Positions 1 through 6,124 of a DNA stretch of 7,520 nt are shown piece by piece. Origin of the DNA: HO2-45-11b sp964450915 (GTDB taxonomy: Bacteria; Patescibacteriota; Andersenbacteria; UBA10190); contig CAYVFG010000025.1 in NCBI GenBank assembly GCA_964450915.1, positions 1 through 7,520 of the forward strand, read 5' to 3'. How positions within the stretch are numbered: the stretch's first letter is position 1; each line of letters opens with the position of its first letter. The notes below the pieces were generated by a model, which worked only from the letters and a program-made list of their open reading frames with translations, searched no databases and was not told where the DNA came from. The translations under genes were made by a program, and so were the position numbers.

Positions 1-77
1 CGCATAGTGGCCTAGTGCGCACGCTTGGAAAGCGTGTATACCGCAAGGTATCGAGAGTTCGAATCTCTCCCTCTCCG
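1..77 (+). tRNA. tRNA-Ser (anticodon GGA), 5' end cut by window edge
   Basis: This is a class II tRNA that lacks its first eight or so bases (the 5' acceptor strand and base 8). The D-stem is GCA/TGC (2-4 with 16-18) with GG in the D-loop at 9-10. The anticodon stem is CACGC/GCGTG (20-24 with 32-36), and the seven-base loop carries GGA at 27-29, which reads the serine codons UCC and UCU. The long variable arm TACC-GCAA-GGTA (39-50) is typical of serine tRNAs. The T-arm GAGAG-TTCGAAT-CTCTC spans 53-69. The 3' acceptor strand CCTCTCC is at 70-76 and the discriminator is G77. CCA is not encoded, since GCCT follows, so it must be added after transcription. The missing 5' strand should read GGAGAGG. 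Confidence 0.95.
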
Positions 78-94
78 CCTTCGCAAGCGACATA

Positions 95-103
95 TGCTAT
101 AAT
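95..103 (+). promoter_or_regulatory. Extended -10 promoter (TGCTATAAT) of the ligase-like gene
   Basis: A perfect TATAAT at 98-103 is preceded by TG at 95-96, giving an extended -10 element. No convincing -35 box is present at the usual distance, where the tRNA 3' end lies. The ATG at 111 begins only seven bases after the hexamer, almost where transcription should start, and no SD-like purine run precedes it. The arrangement predicts a leaderless mRNA. The same arrangement recurs at the kinase gene. Confidence 0.7.
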
Positions 104-110
104 GCTTTTC

Positions 111-1124
111 ATGAAGCCTCGAGTCGTCGTATTTTATGGAGGAGAAGCACATCATGCGGATACGTCGCGCCAATCTGGTGCATGGATCTGCCAATATATA
201 CCCAAATCAGAATACGACGTTACCCCGGTGCATGTAACCCGCGACGGACTATGGAAAGTGCCTCTCGGCCAGTTGCCGAAAGTTGGAAATATTTCTCGAG
301 CGATAGATATGCTCGCCGAGGCAACCCCTGCTCAGGACCCGAAAGAAGCAATTCATAAATTGCTTCATCGCCCGATCGACTCGATCATAACCACGCTTCG
401 CGGACGCGGCGGCGACGACGGCGCAATGCACAGCTTTGCCGACATACTGCAATTGCCGATAAAGGGCTCAGGTGCCCGCGCAAGCAAACTCACATATAAC
501 AAAGACCACTTTGCACATGCCGTTTCAAGCATCGCCCCTACGCCCTACTCGCAGATTATTAAAAAACAAACTGCCCCTTACGAAATTGGCGAAATATTGC
601 GAACAATGTTTTCCCTTCCGTTTTTCATAAAACCCGTCCATGGCGCCGGAAGCCACGGCATTATGCATATTAAAACACAGCAGGACTTAGAACGTGCTAT
701 CGAGGCTATTCATGCATCAAACGACGACAGCCTTGTACAAGAACAGCGGCACGGCGATGAACTTTCCGTAACGGTATATAAAAACAAACAGGGCAAGCTA
801 TCCTCCCTTCCACCGAGCATCATAACGCCCAAAAATTCTTTTTTTGACTACCAGATAAAACAATCTGGCCATGATAATTTATTTTTCCACGATCACGATC
901 GGCACAACTCAATCATTCACCAAGCTCAATCGATTGCGCGCGATGTGTACGAATCGTTAGGATGCGACGGCATTGCAACGGTGGATATGATCGCTAATAA
1001 CGGTTCCGTAGACGTACTCGACCTCAACACTATTCCAACCTTTACTCCGGGAACTCCGATTGTTCATCAATTGCGGCATGCGGGAATGCATCCAGAAGAG
1101 CTCGTACAAGGATTACTCAGGTAA
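111..1124 (+). CDS. D-alanine--D-alanine ligase-like ATP-grasp protein (divergent)
   Basis: The 337-residue product resembles the Ddl family, cytoplasmic ATP-grasp ligases that join two D-alanines for peptidoglycan precursors. Visible landmarks are an N-terminal Gly-Gly motif (residues 9-11, then a Ser-Arg-Gln-Ser-Gly turn), GRGGDDG (98-104, the family's GxxGEDG), a GSGARAS segment (119-125), the ATP-binding strand KPVHGAGSHG (174-183) and the metal-site segment DLNTIP (304-309). Length fits the family, which is usually 300-370 residues. Several usually conserved positions differ: the glutamate after the first Gly-Gly is replaced by His, KPxxEGSSxG has lost its Glu, and the NTxPGxT motif reads NTIPTFTP. 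The substrate could therefore differ from D-Ala plus D-Ala. In-frame codons upstream run into the tRNA, and the ATG at 102 overlaps the -10 box, so the ATG at 111 is preferred. The gene converges with the Nudix gene. Confidence 0.82.
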   Translation: MKPRVVVFYGGEAHHADTSRQSGAWICQYIPKSEYDVTPVHVTRDGLWKVPLGQLPKVGNISRAIDMLAEATPAQDPKEAIHKLLHRPIDSIITTLRGRGGDDGAMHSFADILQLPIKGSGARASKLTYNKDHFAHAVSSIAPTPYSQIIKKQTAPYEIGEILRTMFSLPFFIKPVHGAGSHGIMHIKTQQDLERAIEAIHASNDDSLVQEQRHGDELSVTVYKNKQGKLSSLPPSIITPKNSFFDYQIKQSGHDNLFFHDHDRHNSIIHQAQSIARDVYESLGCDGIATVDMIANNGSVDVLDLNTIPTFTPGTPIVHQLRHAGMHPEELVQGLLR

Positions 1125-1130
1125 GCTTAC
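1121..1130. repeat. 10-bp palindrome containing both convergent stop codons
   Basis: GTAAGCTTAC is a perfect inverted repeat. It holds the TAA stop of the ligase-like gene (1122-1124, + strand) and the TAA stop of the Nudix gene (1129-1127, - strand), separated by GC. There is no room for a terminator hairpin with a T-tract between the genes, so the two transcripts probably overlap. Confidence 0.75.
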
Positions 1131-1753
1131 GAGTGAATTTTAATTTGTTTGAACGGCTTGGGCGGATTCGTATCTTCTCCTGGCTTCTTGCCCTCTAAGA
1201 TATCCTTTGCTTTTGATACGATATCCTGATCCGTACCGTATTCGAGCATCGTAATTGCTACATCAATCGGAAACCATCCGGCATCAATAAAGCCTTCCTC
1301 TGCCTGAGGAACCAATTCTTTTTGCGTGGTAATCATCAAAAAATAGTGCACCGTCTTTTTTACCAATGCGGACTCTGCCTGAAATACGAATCGCGTCGTC
1401 CCTAATTGCTCGCGCACTTCCAGCTCCATAATACCAGCCTCTTCCTGCACTTCGCGCTTCGCAGCGTCCGCAACGCGCTCTTTTCTATCCATCTCAACAT
1501 GCCCTTTCGGCAGCACCCACACGCTCCCGCGGCGATGTTCCGTTTTCAAAAGCGCTACATGCCAAATCCCGCGCTCTTCACGCACTGCAACCCCGCCTGC
1601 AGATAATTCTCGTCGAACGGTGCGATGCGTTTTCCGCTGATGCCGAATAACCCTCTTGCGCGGTGCAACCGGTTTTGGTTTTCTATGCGTTGCCGTCTGC
1701 CGCACTCGTACCGGAGGCGGAGTCGGAATTTGTCGCTTGCTTGGCTGGTTCAT
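1127..1753 (-). CDS. Nudix hydrolase with basic, proline-rich N-terminal tail
   Basis: The 208-residue product carries a Nudix domain, a metal-dependent pyrophosphohydrolase fold acting on nucleoside diphosphates linked to another group. The start SAGGVAV (51-57) and the segment WVLPKGH (79-85) are typical of Ap4A- or 8-oxo-dGTP-type members. The catalytic helix KREVQEEAGI (99-108) has the required REUxEExGU residues. The Nudix box has seven residues rather than five between its first Gly (84) and the next Glu (92), a two-residue longer loop. The first 48 or so residues are rich in Arg, Lys and Pro and look disordered; they might bind nucleic acid or membrane. The ATG at 1753 is chosen, although it overlaps the end of the VanW gene by 71 bases. 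A GTG at 1705 is the next in-frame option, and the longer frame from 1816 is mostly antisense-like read-through inside VanW. No clear SD is seen. Substrate cannot be told from sequence. Confidence 0.88.
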   Translation of the reverse strand: MNQPSKRQIPTPPPVRVRQTATHRKPKPVAPRKRVIRHQRKTHRTVRRELSAGGVAVREERGIWHVALLKTEHRRGSVWVLPKGHVEMDRKERVADAAKREVQEEAGIMELEVREQLGTTRFVFQAESALVKKTVHYFLMITTQKELVPQAEEGFIDAGWFPIDVAITMLEYGTDQDIVSKAKDILEGKKPGEDTNPPKPFKQIKIHS

Positions 1754-3362
1754 GTGGATATAATGTTGGAGATTTATAATTGCTGTTAAACGTATCGTTT
1801 TCGATAACGTTGCCATCTTTATCAGTTACCGTTCTCTTAAGTACCGATTTTACGGAACCGTCAGGCTTTCTATCGTACGGGTGCGGCCCGTCGATTGTCA
1901 CTTGTCGCCCATCATCTGTACCCCAAAACTCAAAGAAAAGTTTTGTGCCATCTATGTGTGTCTGTATCAGAAGATAGCCGGGTGTGTTGTTGAGGAAACG
2001 AAAATCAGTATACGGCGGATAAATCGTGGCGTCAAATCCAGGCGTTCCATAATATCGAACAGCATACGAATGGTTGTGCCGTTCCGTAATCTTTACTCCC
2101 GCCTGCATCGCAGCCCTAAATACCGTAGTCGATACCTGGCATAACCCGCCGCCGAATTCCGGAATCGTCGCATTGTCTTTAATCACGAGCTCGGGCAAAT
2201 ACCCGGTACTGGCATCTACGGGGCCAAGCAGCTTATCGAACGAAAACTCTTCGCCAGGAGCAACCAGTATGCCATTAAATTTATCTGCCCCAACCATAAC
2301 GTTATGGGTACGATTCTTCGGCGATCCCTTGAAATCCGTTTCTCCTGTTGCTATTAATTTTGTAATCCCCAGCGACGAACTGCTGGCAACATCCGTGAAT
2401 GCGGGCTGTATTTCTTTTACGACAAGCTCTGCTTTTAAGTTGCTTTGCATAAGAGCATCTGCAATAGCCTTCATCGTTGCATCTTCATCAAGATCAACGC
2501 CGTTCTTCGGCAGCGCAAATTGCTTCACGGTGCCGTCTTCAACCTGAAAGCGCGCGTTTACCGGCTCAATATGAATTTGCACTGCAAGCTTGCTTTCGAA
2601 ATACCCCTTCAATAAACCACTGTCGAATACGATGTGAGCAGACGGCGATGGGACAAACTGCATCATCTTCCGAACATCTTCCCTGCTTATCAAAAATGAT
2701 TTATCCCCGTACGTAAGATGAAACCCCGTATTTGCAAGCGCCTGCGCAAACGCTTCCACCTGCGCAACTTCTTGTTCAGTAACCTTCGGGTCAGATGGAG
2801 TAGTGTGCGCTGAAATAGCCGGCATACTCGGCATACCAGCACCTTCGGCAATGGCGCTATCGAGCATCTTCATTTCAAAATCTTCCCCCACAGCGCTCTG
2901 CGTAATGGAGACATGGAATGCAGGGTCGATTGCAATGGCTGCATCTTTTGGAAGCGACAACACCTCCGTAAAATCCTGGCTAAGCAGCGCCCTCGCCCTT
3001 TCATCTTGAAACGCGAGCACTGGCGCAATGCGGACAGGAGCGGTGACATTCACGCCGCGACTTGCGCGTATAACCTCCTGCATTGTCTTATCTTGGTCAA
3101 CTGCAATTCCTAAATCTTGAAACGTGCGCACTGTTTTCCTTCCGCGAAATGTAATCGTGATTGGTGTTTGCATAAGTTGCTGCTGGTAGGCCAATAACGC
3201 TCCGGATAGCTGCGTTACAGGCACTCCTCCTACGGGAAATGCGCCAATATACACATGAGGCGGAACGCGATCCGCATAAAACATTCTGAGCGCTACGCCC
3301 CCTGCCACAATAACAAAACACGCAGTAATGCAGGCTTGAAATATAATGCGAACGGATTTCAT
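1683..3362 (-). CDS. VanW family protein with peptidoglycan-binding-like domains, membrane anchored
   Basis: The 559-residue product has one N-terminal hydrophobic segment (residues about 8-28), so it is likely a membrane-anchored or exported envelope protein. Residues 34-60 (IGAFPVGGVPV and following) match the short motif that opens the PG_binding_4-type repeats of these proteins. A second such region leads up to about residue 310. The VanW domain spans roughly 333-490 and contains the hallmark GGGLCQVSTT (404-413) and HNHSYAVRYYG (429-439). The tail after about 525 is low-complexity (Ser, Ala, Asp, Asn). VanW was named from a vancomycin-resistance cluster, but its biochemical role is not settled; an envelope function is inferred. 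The ATG overlaps the kinase TGA stop (ATGA), and an AAGGAAG-type SD lies upstream inside the kinase gene, so translation is probably coupled. The 3' end overlaps the Nudix gene. Confidence 0.9.
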   Translation of the reverse strand: MKSVRIIFQACITACFVIVAGGVALRMFYADRVPPHVYIGAFPVGGVPVTQLSGALLAYQQQLMQTPITITFRGRKTVRTFQDLGIAVDQDKTMQEVIRASRGVNVTAPVRIAPVLAFQDERARALLSQDFTEVLSLPKDAAIAIDPAFHVSITQSAVGEDFEMKMLDSAIAEGAGMPSMPAISAHTTPSDPKVTEQEVAQVEAFAQALANTGFHLTYGDKSFLISREDVRKMMQFVPSPSAHIVFDSGLLKGYFESKLAVQIHIEPVNARFQVEDGTVKQFALPKNGVDLDEDATMKAIADALMQSNLKAELVVKEIQPAFTDVASSSSLGITKLIATGETDFKGSPKNRTHNVMVGADKFNGILVAPGEEFSFDKLLGPVDASTGYLPELVIKDNATIPEFGGGLCQVSTTVFRAAMQAGVKITERHNHSYAVRYYGTPGFDATIYPPYTDFRFLNNTPGYLLIQTHIDGTKLFFEFWGTDDGRQVTIDGPHPYDRKPDGSVKSVLKRTVTDKDGNVIENDTFNSNYKSPTLYPHEPAKQATNSDSASGTSAADGNA

Positions 3363-4906
3363 CCTGCACTTCCTTGGCCGTTTGCGTCAGCAGCCTTAAT
3401 AACAACAGTCGCAGCCTCCCCGACCTTTAAGCTATCCGCAGCGCCCTCTGGTGGCAATTCCATCGAAAATGTACTTCCTTTATCTTGTCCAGGGCTCGTT
3501 ACTGACACTTCCCCATGATGCTCGTGAACAATCTGCTTTGCAACATACAGCCCAAGGCCCGTCCCTTGGGTATTAAACTTTGCAGCACCACCAACGCGAG
3601 AAAATTTCTTAAACAGCTTTTCTGCCTCCCCTTCCGCAAGTCCTCGTCCAGTATCTGTTACCGAGAATGCCACCTTGCCATCTTTCATTGCAATAGACAC
3701 CTCCACCTTGCCATGCGTCGTATACTTAATCGCATTGTCGATGAAGTTCAGCATCACTTGGCGAATGCGCTGGCTATCTACCACCACATGCGGGATTTGC
3801 TCTGTGGGTTCGTGAAATTCCAACTCCAGATTTTTCGCGATGGCATTCGGCAATAAATCCGCAACCAGGCTTTTTGCAACTTCCACAACATCCAGCGATT
3901 CCAAATGCAATTCCAATCGCCCGCTTTCAATGCGCGATATATCCAGCAAGTCTTTAATGAGCTCGATTAATCGCAGCGCGCTCTGGTTTAAAATATCTAA
4001 AATCGGCTTCTGCTCTTCAGAAATCGGCCCGTAATCCCCTTCCATAATCATCGAGATATATCCGCGAAGCGCAGTGAGCGGCGTGTACAACTGATGGCTG
4101 GCAATGCTCAAGAATTCGCTTTTTGCTTTATCCAAGTCTTTCAATTGATTATTGGCAGTCAGGAGTTCCGCAGACGTCCTTTGCAAATCTTCATACAATT
4201 TCGCCTTATACAATGCCAACGAGATCAATCCGATAATTCCGGAAAGCGATTCATCTTCGTATCGCGATGCATCTTGGAACGAGCGGCTGGAGCTGAGCGT
4301 AAGCACTCCAAGCGTGTGCTCGCCGAATCGCAACGGCAACACGACCGAATACGAAGGATGAGTGTAGTCCCCCGTCTTGCTAAGCTCTTCAATTGTTTTT
4401 ACCAATAGCTCCGGATGCACTGCTGCAAGCGAATCTGAATATACTTGCTTTCCACCTTGCACGACGGCAACAATTTCCGGCGTTGCGGTAAGCGGCGCTT
4501 CTTTGCTGGCAACGCACACTTTTTCAAATGCTTCGCCCATCTTATCGTGGCTAGAGCCTGCTGCAATGCATTTCCATGTCATCTTTTTTTCTTCCACAAT
4601 TGCGATGGTTACAATTTCATATTCCAGCCCTACCGCAATCGCATCCACCATTTGCTGAGCCATGCTCTCTATTTTTTCTGAAGCCAAAGAAATCCCGTCC
4701 AGTTTCCGCAGCAGCGCCAGCGTTTTATTCCTCACCGCAAGTTCCGCATTTCGCTTATACAATTCTTCCGTAACGCGCGTGCGCAGCTTCGCCGGCGCTT
4801 GGCCGATAGATTTTACGTGATGCGCCAATGTCTTCCGAGCGCGCCGCTTTTTCGGAGCATTTTCGGATTTTTTAAAAAACATCGGAGGGATCGCTGCAGC
4901 GGTCAT
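3359..4906 (-). CDS. Soluble GAF-domain sensor histidine kinase
   Basis: The 515-residue product has no membrane segment. A basic N-terminus (11-45) leads into a short coiled coil, then a GAF-like sensory domain (about 70-235), a helical linker (236-262) and a complete kinase core. The H-box is SEFLSIASHQLYTPL with phospho-acceptor His271 followed by Gln-Leu, a variant of the common HELRTPL. The N-box has Asn387 and Asn391 (LNFIDNAIKYT), the G1 box is DTGRGL (418-423), the F-box LFKKFSR (431-437) and the G2 box GTGLGL (448-453). All catalytic boxes are intact, so it should autophosphorylate. A 30-residue Ala/Gly/Asp-rich tail follows. No response regulator is encoded in the window. It heads a unit with VanW and Nudix and has its own promoter, with the ATG six bases after a -10 box and no SD. 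The free-standing membrane sensor upstream on the same strand is a candidate partner. Confidence 0.95.
   Translation of the reverse strand: MTAAAIPPMFFKKSENAPKKRRARKTLAHHVKSIGQAPAKLRTRVTEELYKRNAELAVRNKTLALLRKLDGISLASEKIESMAQQMVDAIAVGLEYEIVTIAIVEEKKMTWKCIAAGSSHDKMGEAFEKVCVASKEAPLTATPEIVAVVQGGKQVYSDSLAAVHPELLVKTIEELSKTGDYTHPSYSVVLPLRFGEHTLGVLTLSSSRSFQDASRYEDESLSGIIGLISLALYKAKLYEDLQRTSAELLTANNQLKDLDKAKSEFLSIASHQLYTPLTALRGYISMIMEGDYGPISEEQKPILDILNQSALRLIELIKDLLDISRIESGRLELHLESLDVVEVAKSLVADLLPNAIAKNLELEFHEPTEQIPHVVVDSQRIRQVMLNFIDNAIKYTTHGKVEVSIAMKDGKVAFSVTDTGRGLAEGEAEKLFKKFSRVGGAAKFNTQGTGLGLYVAKQIVHEHHGEVSVTSPGQDKGSTFSMELPPEGAADSLKVGEAATVVIKAADANGQGSAG
3371..3377 (-). promoter_or_regulatory. Shine-Dalgarno site for the VanW gene
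   Basis: On the - strand the run AAGGAAG lies a few bases before the VanW ATG (3362), inside the last codons of the kinase gene. It is one of only two clear SD sites in the window; the other precedes pyrB. The downstream cistron of the ATGA pair is therefore translated by SD initiation or by re-initiation. Confidence 0.55.
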
Positions 4907-4912
4907 ACATGA

Positions 4913-4921
4913 AGTATAGCA
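4913..4921 (-). promoter_or_regulatory. Extended -10 promoter (TGCTATACT) of the kinase-VanW-Nudix unit
   Basis: On the - strand TG (4921-4920), C, then TATACT (4918-4913) form an extended -10 element six bases before the kinase ATG. No -35 box is visible at 16-18 bases upstream. There is no SD in the six-base gap, so a leaderless transcript is predicted, as for the ligase-like gene, whose element differs by one base. Confidence 0.68.
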
Positions 4922-4943
4922 TGAAGCGCATATTTTCTGATAT

Positions 4944-4969
4944 AAAAATATGCGGATATTTACCGCATA
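4944..4969 (-). terminator. Intrinsic terminator after the 92-residue gene
   Basis: Read on the - strand, TATGCGG (4969-4963) pairs with CCGCATA (4955-4949) as a perfect seven-base stem with a seven-base loop, directly followed by TTTTT (4948-4944). It lies 17 bases past the stop codon of the 92-residue gene and before the kinase promoter, so it separates the upstream four-gene unit from the kinase unit. The stem is short, so read-through is likely. The + strand also has TTTTA after the stem, but no + strand gene ends here. Confidence 0.75.
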
Positions 4970-4986
4970 GTTTTATTCTCTTCGTT

Positions 4987-5265
4987 TTACTTCAGCACTG
5001 CGGGCACATCCGCTTCCGGAACTTGAGCGAGGAGCGGACGGACGGCGTCTCTGCATACTTCTCGGGATGCTTTGCCGAATAGCTGCTCGTACTGCGCGAC
5101 CAATCGCTCAAGCACGTCGCGAGCATCGCCTTCGATATCCACTTCGTGGCTTTGTACATTAATGCGAAGTCCCGTAACCTTCTCCGCCTCTTCCCACGCA
5201 ACAGGGCCGATGATGAGCTCTTGCTCTTTAATGATGTGATCGGCGAGTTGTGCTAGTGGGTTCAT
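4987..5265 (-). CDS. Conserved-looking 92-residue protein of unknown function
   Basis: I do not recognise a named family. The product is soluble, acidic and mostly helical by appearance, with a short beta-like stretch in the middle (about 32-46, INVQSHEVDIEG) between two helical regions: residues 1-30 (includes IIKEQELIIGPVAWEEAEKV) and 48-80 (VLERLVAQYEQLFG). There is no signal peptide, membrane segment, zinc site or coiled coil. It starts seven bases after the stop of the membrane sensor gene and has no SD, so translation is probably coupled. It is clearly GC-richer than the sensor gene. Its place between a membrane sensor and a soluble kinase suggests a linking or regulatory partner, but that is inference only. 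Confidence 0.8.
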   Translation of the reverse strand: MNPLAQLADHIIKEQELIIGPVAWEEAEKVTGLRINVQSHEVDIEGDARDVLERLVAQYEQLFGKASREVCRDAVRPLLAQVPEADVPAVLK

Positions 5266-5272
5266 AGTGATG

Positions 5273-6109
5273 TTATTTATCGTTACTAGATATTCTCCTG
5301 TTGTCCAGAGAACTTACGCCAAACGCAAGCAAGAACATCGCAAGAGTAAAGAGAAAATCTGCCGTACCGCCCGGAACAAATGTTTCTAGAGTCGTCGTAT
5401 AAGAAAAGGTAAAATCTGCAAAATAGTTTGCTAAAAACCCAAACAACAATACATAGATCGCTATTTTGTATTTTCCGCCAAAATATTTAAATGATAATCC
5501 GTAAATTAAAGTGGCAAGCGTCAAAATAATAACGTCACCAACAGGATATGCTAAATCAAAGAATACTTTTATCGCCCCTTCAGAAGAGCTAATAACTCCG
5601 CCCCGGGCAACAGTAACGAGTAAGTAATAAGATAATGCAACAATTATAATCGGAAACAATACGAGAGTAAGTTTTCCAGTAGCGCCCTTTAATGCGTACT
5701 TTGCTCCTGTTGCACGAGAAAGATTAACCATGCCGATACCCCATAACGGCCAACTAACAATAAAGGCTGCGTCTGCAAGCGATGGATACGGGACCTCAAC
5801 TTTCAGAAGAAGGTTGTAATATAAGGAAAATATCATTTCCCCTACCCCCCAACTCAACAACCCTAACGACAGGAACATTATCGCTCTGCCAACACTGCTA
5901 TAAAAAAATCCCCATTTTTTTGCGAGGATTATTCCATAGATACCACCCAATATTGGGAACACACCTTCTAATACTGTGTACCAATAGTTTGAAGCTGGGG
6001 TCACTTCAGCACTCCTATCAAGCATGGCCCACCAAATCAACGAAGCGACATAGAGTATCGCTAGGAAAGCTGTGAACTTATTCACAAATAACCTTTGAAG
6101 GAAATTCAT
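5273..6109 (-). CDS. Eight-TM stand-alone sensor-type integral membrane protein
   Basis: The 278-residue product has about eight hydrophobic segments (near residues 12-30, 44-63, 73-97, 110-130, 147-168, 183-206, 213-236 and 247-266). Three segments begin with a similar motif with a conserved acidic residue: YPSLADAAF (108-116), YPVGDVIIL (188-196) and GGTADFLF (247-254). The order and spacing recall the multi-TM input domain found at the N-terminus of some bacterial GGDEF/EAL proteins and histidine kinases, where PSxAD followed by a hydrophobic segment is typical. Here the protein ends after the last segment with no kinase, GGDEF or other output domain, so it seems to be the sensor part alone. 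The ligand is unknown. The gene lies 15 bases after the methyltransferase stop and 7 bases before the 92-residue gene. Its DNA is AT-rich compared with that gene. The family match is from memory of motif patterns. Confidence 0.8.
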   Translation of the reverse strand: MNFLQRLFVNKFTAFLAILYVASLIWWAMLDRSAEVTPASNYWYTVLEGVFPILGGIYGIILAKKWGFFYSSVGRAIMFLSLGLLSWGVGEMIFSLYYNLLLKVEVPYPSLADAAFIVSWPLWGIGMVNLSRATGAKYALKGATGKLTLVLFPIIIVALSYYLLVTVARGGVISSSEGAIKVFFDLAYPVGDVIILTLATLIYGLSFKYFGGKYKIAIYVLLFGFLANYFADFTFSYTTTLETFVPGGTADFLFTLAMFLLAFGVSSLDNRRISSNDK

Positions 6110-6118
6110 ATTCCCTTC

Positions 6119-6124
6119 ATTATA
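6119..6124 (-). promoter_or_regulatory. -10-like hexamer TATAAT before the membrane sensor gene
   Basis: On the - strand TATAAT follows the methyltransferase TAG stop directly and is nine bases before the sensor ATG. The nine bases include GAAGGG, a weak SD at very short spacing (3 bases). It could be an internal promoter giving a nearly leaderless transcript, or chance in an AT-rich gap. No -35 box was identified. Confidence 0.4.

Noticed and set aside
78..94. Terminator hairpin after the tRNA (TCGC-AA-GCGA at 81-90)
   Set aside because: The loop would be only two bases, the stem is four bases and there is no T-tract.
15..110. Extension of the ligase-like reading frame upstream into the tRNA
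   Set aside because: The upstream in-frame codons are the tRNA-Ser sequence and the -10 box. The family N-terminus begins at the ATG at 111.
1754..1816. Longer Nudix start at 1816, adding 21 residues
   Set aside because: It would extend the overlap with VanW to 134 bases, has no SD, and the added residues do not resemble part of a Nudix domain. The ATG at 1753 already gives a full domain with a long tail.
2074..2547. 157-codon open frame on the + strand opposite VanW
   Set aside because: It lies wholly inside the confident VanW gene on the other strand, has no start signal, and its protein has no recognisable domain; it is a shadow frame.
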